Positions 25,022 to 33,281 of a stretch of 64,000 bases of DNA are shown here, piece after piece. How positions within the stretch are numbered: position 1 is the first letter of the stretch; every line of letters begins with the position of its first letter. Under the pieces are notes generated by a model. It saw nothing but the letters and a program-made list of their open reading frames with translations, was not told the origin of the DNA and did not search any database. The position numbers and the translations under genes are program-made. This DNA is from an uncultured Bacteroidales bacterium (lineage in GTDB: Bacteria > Bacteroidota > Bacteroidia > Bacteroidales > Bacteroidaceae). The stretch is taken from assembly GCA_902772585.1 (NCBI GenBank), contig CACYBB010000011.1, positions 1-64,000 on the forward strand. The letters run 5' to 3'.

Positions 25022-26305
25022 ATGATTTGGTCAATATATAATTATCTTTTTGAATTAGGTAGTAACATTTACTTATATAATTCATACACAAACAATCTGA
25101 TGCGCTTTGATATTGACGACAAGTACAGATTAGAGTCTTGTGCAAAAGGTGAATTTGCAGATGTCGCGTCGCCTTTTCTTGAAGAATTGAAAAAGCAATA
25201 TGTTGTCATCGACAATGATATAAACATCTACAATCGTATCAAATTGGAAAGGACATTAGCAAGATATGACAAGAACTATTTATCCTTAACAATCGCACCT
25301 ACTACTGCATGTAACTTTAGATGCTCTTATTGTTATGAGTCCGGTATTAAAAGTAAAAATGTATTGGACGAAGAAAAGATGGCAAATAGTATCATTAAGT
25401 TTACTAAAATTTTCAAGAAGACAAATTATCTGAGAGTTACATGGTATGGAGGGGAACCTCTTCTGAAGTTTGGATTTATTGAAAGGTTGTCAAAGATGTT
25501 TATGCAAGAGTATCCTAATTATCAAGCCTTTATGATAACCAATGGGTATCTCCTTGACGATGAGAAAATTTCAAAACTGAAACATCTAAAGATAATGGGA
25601 TTGCAAATCACCATAGACGGATTAGAGCAAGTTCACAATAAACGCCGTCCCCATTACAAAAATGCAGACAGCTATAAGAGAATCGTTCACAATATAGATA
25701 ATTTGTTCTTCAAGTATCCTGATGTCAGAGTTGCGTTAAGAGTTAATATAGACAAGTCCAATTCTGAGGAATACCATAAACTGTATAATTTCATGACAGG
25801 AAGATACCATGACTATAAGATAAACATACACCCTGGCTATGTTACGGATGATTTTTCCTCAAAAGCCAATTGCAATTGTATGGATTTTTCTGATAGGGGC
25901 AATTTCGTAATTAAACAACATGATTTGTATGGTATCCCAATATCATTATATCCTAAGCCTTCATTTGGAGAATGTAGCGCAAGACACTTGAATAGTTTTG
26001 TAATTGGTCCATCTGGAGAACTCTATAAATGTTGGAATGACATAGGATTACAAGATAAAGAGATAGGCAACATTTCTGATTTTTCAAATTTAAATAGTCT
26101 TTGCTTAAAATATCTTTTAGCAAATGACCCTTTGGAATCTGATAAATGTAAAAAGTGTTTTTGTTTCCCAATATGCGATGGAGGATGTCCGTTTAAGAGA
26201 ATTTTCTCGGCAGACTCTTTTTTAGAGGATTATTGCTCGAAACGTGAAGCATACATAAAAGAACTTATAATAAAGCATACAGAGGATCAAATTAAGAAGG
26301 AATAA
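25022..26305 (+). CDS. Radical SAM/SPASM peptide maturase
   Basis: This is a 427-residue enzyme. The radical SAM cluster motif is TACNFRCSYC, with C97, C101 and C104 binding the 4Fe-4S cluster that cleaves S-adenosylmethionine, and GGEPLL follows in the usual place. The C-terminus is a SPASM domain for auxiliary clusters: CSARHLNSFVIGPSGELYKCW, then CKKCFCFPICDGGCP and a last Cys in EDYC. Enzymes of this kind modify ribosomal peptides, and the five-cysteine precursor is 76 bases upstream. The reaction (thioether, C-C bond or epimerisation) cannot be read from sequence. The gene is AT-rich and overlaps the barrel gene by one base (TAATG). Confidence 0.93.
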   Translation: MIWSIYNYLFELGSNIYLYNSYTNNLMRFDIDDKYRLESCAKGEFADVASPFLEELKKQYVVIDNDINIYNRIKLERTLARYDKNYLSLTIAPTTACNFRCSYCYESGIKSKNVLDEEKMANSIIKFTKIFKKTNYLRVTWYGGEPLLKFGFIERLSKMFMQEYPNYQAFMITNGYLLDDEKISKLKHLKIMGLQITIDGLEQVHNKRRPHYKNADSYKRIVHNIDNLFFKYPDVRVALRVNIDKSNSEEYHKLYNFMTGRYHDYKINIHPGYVTDDFSSKANCNCMDFSDRGNFVIKQHDLYGIPISLYPKPSFGECSARHLNSFVIGPSGELYKCWNDIGLQDKEIGNISDFSNLNSLCLKYLLANDPLESDKCKKCFCFPICDGGCPFKRIFSADSFLEDYCSKREAYIKELIIKHTEDQIKKE

Positions 26306-28368
26306 TGAGACATATTATAGTATTATTTGTAACATTATTATCTACAAATTCAGCAACTGCACAGCAGCAAACAACAGGCAATGATTCTATTAATCATATT
26401 ATTCAGTTACAAGAAATCGTTGTTAAAGGAAATAATTTGGTGTTAGAAGATGACCATATCATATGCATTCCAACAGAGTTACAACGTAAACATACACATA
26501 GTGGTTTTGACTTGTTATATCGGATGATGATACCGAATGTGTCTGTTGATTATCAGAAAGGAGAAGTTGTTACACCAGCAGGGCAAGCAACACTCTACAT
26601 AAATGGACGTAAAGCTACTTATCGTGAGATAGAATCGTTACGACCTAAAGAAGTTGCAAAGATAGAGTATTTTGATTCTCCTTCAGGAAAATATTCTATC
26701 GATGCCTCATCCATAAATTTTGTTTTAAAAGAACCTACGTCTGGAGGATATACTTTGCTGGAAGGTAAACAAGGCATTGGCTATCTTATTGGTGATTACA
26801 ATCTTGTTTCAAAATACTCTTTCAACAATTATAATATTAATGTATGGGGCGGATACAATGTTTGTGGTTTAAATGACAATGATGAAGAGGCTGAAAGATA
26901 TGTAAATTTCAAAACAGGAAACTTAATCAAGAATAGCAGTTACTCTCTAAATAATCGTCTGGAAAACTTGTATGGGATTGCAAGTATCAGCAAAATTGAT
27001 AAAAAGCAGATGTGGATGATAAGGGCTGGCATCGAACGCCAAAAAACAGGTAAAGATACCAATGAAGGCTTTATTTCTTACTCTTCTACATACCCATCCG
27101 CAAGATTTTTAAAAAAAGAAAATGAGAGATACGTTAAACCGACGACATATTTATATTATTCAAAAGATATTTCTGATTCTAGACATATAGATGTGGTTCT
27201 TGACGGTTACTATTCAAAGCGTAAATACGAAAGGTACTATGATGAATTGGACTACACATTCCAGTCAAATGCTTCAGAGGACTATTTATATACCAAAATT
27301 AATGCGAATTACAGTATCTCACTGAAAGATAAGAGCAGTATAACATTCAGCTTGCATGAATATTTTAGAAATAGTCAAATTGCTTATGAATTAAGTGAAA
27401 ATAGGAAACAGCATCTATATTCCTCTGAAACAATTTTATTTGCTGATTATTCTAAAAGAATATATGGAAATATACTATTAAATATTCATCCAGGACTTTC
27501 TTATATGACATATCAATTGTCAGGAAGCCCATCTATAAGCCATTTAACTCCTCGACTTAATTTGATGGGTGCATATATGATTAGCAAGAAAAAAAGATTG
27601 CAATTATCATTAGCATTAGGGAATACATATCCTAGTCCCAATACAATAAATAATGCGGAACAGCGGATAGATCGTATTATGATTCGTCGTGGGAATCCGA
27701 AAATGGACAACAGCATCCTTCTGATGCCTAGAATTAGTTACAACTGGAGTCTCGACAATATGTCTTTTTCCTCAAACTTCCAATACTATTATATAAATCA
27801 CGCAATTGCCAATGTTTATCATTACGATGGAGACAACCTCATTAATACTTTTTCCAGCGAAAACAGATATCAACGGACTTCACTTGATTTATCTGCTGTT
27901 TACAAACCATCAACTAAAATTAATATAAAAATAAACGGAGGCTATAAACATACGAAATTGGCAGGTGATGTCAGTGAAAGTGTGCATACATTGTGGAGCA
28001 ACTTTCAAGTAGACGTGTCAAGAAAAGACTTGTACGCATCTTTCGTAGTGAATACTCCTCAAAAACAGATTGTTAACAACCAAATCATCCAGAAGATTCC
28101 ATGGCAATATTCAATAACGATAGGATGGGACTATAAAATGCTTTCTTTGAAAACAAATATAAATAATCTATTCTTTATGCATCGAGAGGTAACTAGCTCT
28201 GCGGTGTCTGATGTATATTCTTTTTCATATTCAAACAATAATCAAACATATAATCAAAATGCATCAATAAAAGTAGTATATACATTTGAATATGGGAAAA
28301 AGGTAACTCGTTCATACAGGTACAATTCTGTTGGTAGTGAGAGTGCTATATTAAAAGGGAAATTGTAA
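26305..28368 (+). CDS. Outer-membrane beta-barrel protein, cassette B
   Basis: This 687-residue protein has the signal MRHIIVLFVTLLSTNSATAQ, a plug-like region (LQEIVVKGNNLVLEDD, YINGRKATYREIESLRPKEVAKIEYFDSPSG) and a long barrel rich in Tyr, Asn and Ser strands. It resembles TonB-receptor-like barrels without the carboxypeptidase-regulatory-like domain seen in the cassette A barrel. It has no SusD partner. It is translationally coupled to the radical SAM gene, so its role is tied to peptide B: secretion, receptor or immunity. It is strongly AT-rich. Confidence 0.83.
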   Translation: MRHIIVLFVTLLSTNSATAQQQTTGNDSINHIIQLQEIVVKGNNLVLEDDHIICIPTELQRKHTHSGFDLLYRMMIPNVSVDYQKGEVVTPAGQATLYINGRKATYREIESLRPKEVAKIEYFDSPSGKYSIDASSINFVLKEPTSGGYTLLEGKQGIGYLIGDYNLVSKYSFNNYNINVWGGYNVCGLNDNDEEAERYVNFKTGNLIKNSSYSLNNRLENLYGIASISKIDKKQMWMIRAGIERQKTGKDTNEGFISYSSTYPSARFLKKENERYVKPTTYLYYSKDISDSRHIDVVLDGYYSKRKYERYYDELDYTFQSNASEDYLYTKINANYSISLKDKSSITFSLHEYFRNSQIAYELSENRKQHLYSSETILFADYSKRIYGNILLNIHPGLSYMTYQLSGSPSISHLTPRLNLMGAYMISKKKRLQLSLALGNTYPSPNTINNAEQRIDRIMIRRGNPKMDNSILLMPRISYNWSLDNMSFSSNFQYYYINHAIANVYHYDGDNLINTFSSENRYQRTSLDLSAVYKPSTKINIKINGGYKHTKLAGDVSESVHTLWSNFQVDVSRKDLYASFVVNTPQKQIVNNQIIQKIPWQYSITIGWDYKMLSLKTNINNLFFMHREVTSSAVSDVYSFSYSNNNQTYNQNASIKVVYTFEYGKKVTRSYRYNSVGSESAILKGKL

Positions 28369-28487
28369 ATAGTTGCGGACATGGCAAATATGGCATAACA
28401 TATAATATAAAAGGGAAAGAAATAGAAATGACATGTTGCAATTGATAGCTGATGATAAAAATGGCATTACTATAAGACATTACAAAG

Positions 28488-28517
28488 AATGAGGGACAAA
28501 CGCCCCCTATCCTCATT
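28488..28517. terminator. Hairpin between barrel B and the relaxase gene
   Basis: AATGAGG (28488-28494) pairs perfectly with CCTCATT (28511-28517) in the convergent gap between plus-strand cassette B and the minus-strand mobilization genes. No other feature is apparent in 28369-28518. Confidence 0.6.
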
Positions 28518-28518
28518 A

Positions 28519-29505
28519 CTACAATTTTAATTGACTCGTCTTCTTTTTCTTACGCTGCATCTGGCGACGAAAGGCTTCATCTTCTGGGTCATAGACAGGA
28601 TTAGTTGTATCGAACAATCCCAATGATGGAATAGGAATGGATGAACTGGAAGAGTGCTGCTGAGACTCTTCATGATGTTCTTTTTGTTCTGGTCTTTGTG
28701 CTTGCCTGGGTTGTTCGCTTTGGCCTGTCTGCTGCTGACAAGAGGCTTTGGTATCCTGTTCCTTATGTGCATTCCTCTTCAGAATATTGTCCATCTTTGT
28801 GTATGTCATTCCTCTTCGAATCTGCGAAGCCTTGAAGGCCTTACCGTCTTTGGTGACGCGAAGACCCTGTATGTCGGCAATCTTAGTACTTCCATCTTTC
28901 TTCATCACAATGTCCATCGTAACACCGTTTCGCTTTAGTTCATCTGTGAATTCTCGCCATGAAGTGGCCTGTGCCAGTGTGTTCATAATAATGTGATAAA
29001 CCTCGTATCTCGTCTTTTCATTTCCTCTTAATCGCTCGGTTTTAGTGGTTCCCTTGCCATTGGAAAAAGTGAGTCCGTACTTCCGTTTAAGCAGTTTCGT
29101 CACCTGTTCGTTCCGTCTAAAATCGTTCTGGTCTGAGATGGTCTTGCCCTCGTTGTTGATACGGTTATAGACCAGATGGCAGTGGGGATTGCCATTATCA
29201 AAGTGGCGGACAAGGATAAACTGAGTGTCCTTGATGCCCATCAGTTCCATATATTCCATTGCTATCCGGGCCATCATCTCGTCTGTCAGTTTGTCCTTGT
29301 CCTTTGGCAGAAAGCTCAGAGCGATATGGCCTACGGGTTTGGAGATCCTGGGATTCAACTGCCGCTGGAACTCAAAGCTGTCAATGATGTCCTGCGTTGA
29401 CATCAGCAACACACCGTCGGAGGCAAGGATTTTCGCATCTTCCTTGTCTGTCACGTATTGGACGCACCGCTTGAACGATGCAGCCTTCATAATCTTTCCT
29501 ATCAT
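28519..29505 (-). CDS. Mobilization relaxase
   Basis: This 328-residue relaxase of the MobA/VirD2-like mobilisation-nuclease family nicks oriT and carries the strand into the recipient. The metal-binding histidine motif is HFDNGNPHCHLVYNRI, with H101, H108 and H110. The N-terminal part (MIGKIMKAASFKRCVQYVTDKEDA) is typical of Bacteroides MobB-like relaxases. After about residue 245 the protein becomes a low-complexity Gln/Glu/His tail. It overlaps mobC by 4 bases. The element has no coupling-protein or type IV secretion genes, so transfer would rely on a resident conjugative element. Confidence 0.93.
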   Translation of the reverse strand: MIGKIMKAASFKRCVQYVTDKEDAKILASDGVLLMSTQDIIDSFEFQRQLNPRISKPVGHIALSFLPKDKDKLTDEMMARIAMEYMELMGIKDTQFILVRHFDNGNPHCHLVYNRINNEGKTISDQNDFRRNEQVTKLLKRKYGLTFSNGKGTTKTERLRGNEKTRYEVYHIIMNTLAQATSWREFTDELKRNGVTMDIVMKKDGSTKIADIQGLRVTKDGKAFKASQIRRGMTYTKMDNILKRNAHKEQDTKASCQQQTGQSEQPRQAQRPEQKEHHEESQQHSSSSSIPIPSLGLFDTTNPVYDPEDEAFRRQMQRKKKKTSQLKL

Positions 29506-29891
29506 CTTTTTCTCTTTTTGTCGGCGTCCTGTTTATACTCTCTTACGATATGGCTGATGTCACCCAGCAGACTGTTTAACGGAACATACAGATATATGAT
29601 TCCTTCTTGGTGAGCCATCTTCGTGAGTTGGTTGAGGTTGTTCGCCATGCCTACAAGCATACGGTAGTCCTTTGTTACCGCCTCTAAAGGCTTCTGTGCT
29701 ACATCAGGGTTTAGGGTAGAGTCTCGGATGTACTCGGCCATGTGTTTATTTGCCTTCTTGCTCCTGACTTTCAGGATTTCGTAATCCTTCTTGGAGAACT
29801 TGACCGTGACTGTCCTTGTCAACCGTCTTGCTTCAGCAACTGTCGGTCTGCCTCCGTGCTTCTTCGTGTTTTGAGTGCCTGTAATTATCAT
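29502..29891 (-). CDS. MobC-like relaxosome accessory protein
   Basis: This is a 129-residue DNA-binding accessory factor of the MobC/MobA family. A ribbon-helix-helix-like N-terminus (RRLTRTVTVKFSKKDYEILKVRSKKANKHMAEYIRDSTL) is followed by the helical LEAVTKDYRMLVGMANNLNQLTKMAHQEG segment that is diagnostic for the family. It should bind oriT and load the relaxase, whose gene it overlaps. The candidate oriT hairpin is 78 bases upstream of its start. Confidence 0.9.
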   Translation of the reverse strand: MIITGTQNTKKHGGRPTVAEARRLTRTVTVKFSKKDYEILKVRSKKANKHMAEYIRDSTLNPDVAQKPLEAVTKDYRMLVGMANNLNQLTKMAHQEGIIYLYVPLNSLLGDISHIVREYKQDADKKRKR

Positions 29892-29968
29892 TGCTTCAGT
29901 GTATTCACTTTAGTGACTGGACTGACTGAATCTGCGACCAGTGGGGAGCGGATTTCCCTCGCAACGGG

Positions 29969-30019
29969 AGTGCGGGCGAGGTCGTTTTCGGGATGCCGAA
30001 AACATAACCTCGCCGCACT
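29969..30019. other. Candidate oriT hairpin
   Basis: A long inverted structure lies between mobC and the DUF3408 gene. The outer arms AGTGCGG and CGAGGT pair with ACCTCG and CCGCACT, with a single unpaired base between the blocks on the left. The inner perfect stem GTTTTCGG (29984-29991)/CCGAAAAC (29996-30003) closes on a GATG loop. Position and symmetry fit a transfer origin; a strong terminator is the alternative. The rest of 29892-30098 has no gene. Confidence 0.6.
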
Positions 30020-30098
30020 CAAAACGTAGTTTCCAGACGATTGTGCCACCTTCGGTGTCAAACCACGCCTGTCTGGTCACAGACTCCAGTCTTATCGC

Positions 30099-30626
30099 TC
30101 ACAGTTTAAACCATTGTTCCATATCCTCCCCATAGATGCCTAAGTGGTGCTTGACCATGTTCTCTACGATGCCTGATGCACTCATCCGCTTGCCTCCGAG
30201 CCTACGTGCCACCTTGTCAAGTTCGTCGCGTAGTGACTCGCTGATGAACACGGGCTTTGGGTGGTCAATCTTGGGTACAGGGAGAAAGACGGTGCCATAC
30301 TCATCGAGTGAAAGTCTACGCTGCTTGCTGCTGACACGGTGGGCAGGTGACTGCTTACCAGCAGGAAAAGAAACAGGCTTCGGCTCTGGTTCTTCCTCTT
30401 GTTCATTCTTTGGTGAAGTTTCTTGGCCTTGGGCTTCTTCTGTTGTAGGGGGTGGAATCACTGCATTAGTGTCAGTGGAGATGGCGGAGTTATCGCTCTC
30501 TTCAAGATCTGGGTAGCGTTCTTCCATGCTGATAGATGAGCGAAGTCTGTCACCATACATGAAGGTTCTCAATGCCTCGTCTTCTTCCTTTGTCGGAGGC
30601 ACATTCTTGGTCTTTTTTGCTGTCAT
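30099..30626 (-). CDS. DUF3408 mobilization-associated protein
   Basis: This is a 175-residue protein. An acidic, Pro/Glu-rich disordered N-terminal two thirds is followed by the conserved C-terminal DUF3408 domain (FISESLRDELDKVARRLGGKRMSASGIVENMVKHHL), which looks like a ribbon-helix-helix DNA-binding fold. DUF3408 genes accompany mobilization genes in Bacteroidales conjugative and mobilizable elements. They probably act at oriT or in its regulation; the exact role is unproven. A TACTTTTG promoter element on the minus strand lies at 30696-30689. Confidence 0.85.
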   Translation of the reverse strand: MTAKKTKNVPPTKEEDEALRTFMYGDRLRSSISMEERYPDLEESDNSAISTDTNAVIPPPTTEEAQGQETSPKNEQEEEPEPKPVSFPAGKQSPAHRVSSKQRRLSLDEYGTVFLPVPKIDHPKPVFISESLRDELDKVARRLGGKRMSASGIVENMVKHHLGIYGEDMEQWFKL

Positions 30627-30688
30627 TTGATTTTGGTTTAATTGTTACTACTATGGCCAAAGCTGTCGCTGATGACCGTTTTTCTGGG

Positions 30689-30696
30689 CAAAAGTA
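30689..30696 (-). promoter_or_regulatory. Promoter -7 element of the mobilization genes
   Basis: Read on the minus strand: TACTTTTG, 63 bases upstream of the DUF3408 start. It could serve the whole minus-strand block. Confidence 0.55.
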
Positions 30697-31722
30697 AGAT
30701 GATTGAAATTACCCTCCAAGCGTTTGGGTTATGTTGCCCCATTCTGCATACATCATAGAGGATGTGTGGTATTTCAGGTGATTGGTTCCCTGTTTTTCCG
30801 AGTGGCTATAGTGGATACGTTGTATCAAGTAGATAAGGTGAAGCAAGTGGCTATAGTGGCTTCAATGGCTTCTATATATAATAAAGGTGTACCATGTCCT
30901 TTGTGAAATTAGTCCATCCGTCAGTCCATCCATTAGTCCGTTGTGCTGTCAGTCCTTCAGCCAATTGGTGAATTGGTGAGTGTGTTTGCCAATCAATTTC
31001 AAAATCAACTTCTCATTTGAGCAATCAATCAGCTGACTGATTTAGCAATTTATCAATTTATCGTTTTATCATTTTAATGTTTTAACGGTATAGTTGATAT
31101 TGTGCCTTTGGTGAAGTTACTCGCTATAGTGATGTGATTTCAGTGAAAATGGTGGCGTTCGTGGCACCCATTATCGATGCCACGAGTGCCAACTGCCTCT
31201 AAAAATTTGGTGGTTACATCAGGAATATGTAATTTCGCACCGCAATTGAACAGATGGATGATGCCTTGCTTGCGCTGATTGCGCCGATTTTGAGGGCAAA
31301 ACTGCGCAAGTTGTCTGAGAGATGTAGCAGTTAGGCATGGAAAACGTTACTTTTGCACTGGAATTGAAGAATCAGTGTCACCAATGTCACCGTTTTAGTG
31401 GGACATTCGGTGACACATGCTTTGGAAAGGCGATAAGAATGAAGTGGATGTAGTACCTTCGCATTGACAAATAGGAAAATGGCACAAAGGTGCTTGCACC
31501 AACCCGCAATAGGGGTAGCCTACTACCCCCTGTTGCTTGCAATGCCGCAAAGGGATGCCATAGAAGGGTGTAGCCTAATACGCAGCTGGTGGCGGAGTGC
31601 CACACAATGCTGCGGGTATCTTTCCTGATGAGCAAGCTCTGAGGGCATTAGAATAAAGAAAGGCTGAATTGTTAATTCAGACAAGAAAACTTCCAAACAA
31701 CAGGCAACAGGAACTTTTGAAG
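30697..31722. other. One-kilobase noncoding region with many inverted repeats
   Basis: I see no credible gene here. It holds short direct repeats (AGTGGCTATAGTGG twice near 30800-30860) and AT-rich near-repeats around 31040-31085. A 13-bp inverted repeat lies at 31154-31166/31178-31190 (11/13), and a second hairpin at 31375-31388/31402-31416 encloses the GTGTCACC/GGTGACAC arms. A cluster of stems around 31475-31535 includes AGGGGTAG/CTACCCC. TACTTTTG at 31348-31355 precedes the second hairpin and could start a short structured RNA. The composition suggests a control or replication region of the element. Confidence 0.5.
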
Positions 31723-31730
31723 TACCTTTG
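31723..31730 (+). promoter_or_regulatory. Promoter -7 element of the HTH gene pair
   Basis: TACCTTTG matches the consensus, 55 bases before the ATG at 31786. The leader shares a 20-base run (31765-31784) with the hsp20 leader (44644-44663). Confidence 0.7.
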
Positions 31731-31785
31731 CCGACGGTTCCGAAAAGAGCCATATAAACATGAAGTATAACTTAAAAATATAATA

Positions 31786-32127
31786 ATGATGGAGATTGTG
31801 AATATCGAAAAAGATGCCTACGAGAAGTTCGCAGGGAAGTTTGATCACTTCGTCAAGAAGATGATGGAGATGGGTAAGCGAGGCTCAGACAAGCGTCTGG
31901 GCGAGTGGATGGATAATCAGGAGGTATGCGACAGGTTGCGCATCAGTCCGAGAACGTTGCAGACGTTGAGGGACAACGGCACTCTGGCATATTCACAGAT
32001 TAGCCACAAGACTTATTACAAGCCGGAGGATGTAGAGAGCATCATGAGGGTGGTAGCAGACAGGAAGAAGGATGCGGCATGGCGAAAGCCTCGAAAGCCC
32101 AGAACCAACGGGGCTGTAATGGTTTAG
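31786..32127 (+). CDS. HTH excisionase-like protein 1
   Basis: This is a 113-residue small DNA-binding protein. Residues about 42-85 form a MerR/excisionase-type winged helix: WMDNQEVCDRLRISPRTLQTLRDNGTLAYSQ, then the wing KTYYKPEDVESIM. The N-terminus is helical and the tail basic. Such proteins occur in tandem near the control region of Bacteroidales integrative elements and are thought to regulate excision or mobilization. It is probably co-transcribed with the similar gene 31 bases downstream. Confidence 0.82.
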   Translation: MMEIVNIEKDAYEKFAGKFDHFVKKMMEMGKRGSDKRLGEWMDNQEVCDRLRISPRTLQTLRDNGTLAYSQISHKTYYKPEDVESIMRVVADRKKDAAWRKPRKPRTNGAVMV

Positions 32128-32158
32128 TGTGGAATGGAATAATAAACAAAAGTAAAAC

Positions 32159-32470
32159 ATGGAGAATTATCTGAAAGAGTTGATTACTTTGAGAACTGAC
32201 GGCTTGGTGGATGCCATGAAGTCGATGAAGGAGATTGAGACGCTGTTTGACAAGGTTACATACAATTATCGTCCTTTGTTGAACGGAGAGCGGTACTTGT
32301 CGGATTTGGAGGTGTCGCACCGCCTGAAGATAAGCCGTCGCACATTGCAGGAGTATCGTGACAGCGGCATTGTACCTTACATCAAGTTAGGTGGAAAGGT
32401 GCTCTATCGTGAGAGTGACCTTGAAAAGCTGTTAGAGGAATGTTACCATCCTGCATACCGTAAAGATTAG
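32159..32470 (+). CDS. HTH excisionase-like protein 2
   Basis: This is a 103-residue paralogue-like partner of the upstream gene. The helix-turn-helix region is YLSDLEVSHRLKISRRTLQEYRDSGIVPYIKLGGKVLYRESDLEKLL, the standard excisionase-family wHTH pattern with wing. An acidic helical N-terminus may mediate dimerisation. Function in excision control is inferred from family and context. Confidence 0.83.
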   Translation: MENYLKELITLRTDGLVDAMKSMKEIETLFDKVTYNYRPLLNGERYLSDLEVSHRLKISRRTLQEYRDSGIVPYIKLGGKVLYRESDLEKLLEECYHPAYRKD

Positions 32471-32603
32471 AAAAATGTTTGTTCTTGTCTTTTCTTTGGA
32501 TTTTCTGTGTCATTTCACTTGGAATGGCATGGAAAATCCTTCTTTCTATCATTCCCCCAGAAAAAAATATGTTCTACATTGCTCTCATTTAAGAAAAATG
32601 TAT

Positions 32604-32611
32604 TATCTTTG
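32604..32611 (+). promoter_or_regulatory. Promoter -7 element of the AbiE-helicase operon
   Basis: TATCTTTG followed by CAG matches TAnnTTTG. A TTG at 32579-32581 could be the -33 element, with a rather long spacer of 22. The operon starts at 32676. Confidence 0.65.
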
Positions 32612-32675
32612 CAGTCGAGAACTAACAAATTTTGCAAATATTTGTATGTTGACGAATAAAAATATCATAGCATAA

Positions 32676-33281
32676 ATGACAGTAAAAGAGCATATTATAA
32701 ATGTGATTAACAGAAGTCAGGACGGAAGTCTGTTTTTCAACAACAGTTTCCCGAATTATGATGATGTCTATGTAAGACAGATATTGTCTGAGTTATGTGG
32801 ACAGGAACTGATTTCGCGAATCTCCTACGGAATCTATGTCAAGCCTATGCGGAGCAAGTTTGGCGTTGTCTTTCCTCCTGTGGGCGACATCATAAAGGCT
32901 ATCGCTAAACGCGACAAAGCCAAGATCCTGCCAACAGGCAACACGGCCATGAATCTGTTAGGTCTGTCAACACAAGTACCTATGAATTCGGAGTACATAA
33001 CCAGTGGCTCTGCAAGGGAGATCAAATTAGGGAATCGTACTATCCGGCTCAGGCGTAGCGTTCCCAAGAACTTTGCCTATAAAGGTGAGTTGATGCCCGT
33101 TCTTGTACAGGCACTGAAGGCTATTGGCAAAGAAGACCTGACAGACGAACATATCGGCATCATACGCAAATTGTTGACAGAGCATCCCGAAGAAAAGACA
33201 TGGCAGAAGGATTTGCAACTTGCACCTGCCTGGATTCGAAAGATAGTAACAACTCTGAAAAAAGAGATTAACCATGAGTAG
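32676..33281 (+). CDS. AbiEi-like antitoxin (DUF6088 type)
   Basis: This 201-residue protein is the likely antitoxin of an AbiE-type pair. The N-terminal winged helix (EHIINVINRSQDGSLFFNNSFPN, then VRQILSELCGQELISRISYGIYVKP) is the DNA-binding transcriptional regulator part, and the rest matches DUF6088 proteins (ILPTGNTAMNLLGLSTQVP, ITSGSAREIKLGNRTIRLRRS). These bind their own promoter and neutralise the partner nucleotidyltransferase. The stop overlaps the toxin start by 8 bases, a strong sign of coupling. Confidence 0.87.
   Translation: MTVKEHIINVINRSQDGSLFFNNSFPNYDDVYVRQILSELCGQELISRISYGIYVKPMRSKFGVVFPPVGDIIKAIAKRDKAKILPTGNTAMNLLGLSTQVPMNSEYITSGSAREIKLGNRTIRLRRSVPKNFAYKGELMPVLVQALKAIGKEDLTDEHIGIIRKLLTEHPEEKTWQKDLQLAPAWIRKIVTTLKKEINHE

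Noticed and set aside
28369-28518. Left end of the mobile element at 28.4 kb, excluding the peptide locus
   Set aside because: No copy of the 15-base core is present here. The only partner of the right-end core that I found is at 13550, though this remains the main alternative.
31387-31753. Small minus-strand frames in the control region
   Set aside because: They overlap strong hairpins, have unusual composition and match nothing I recognise.
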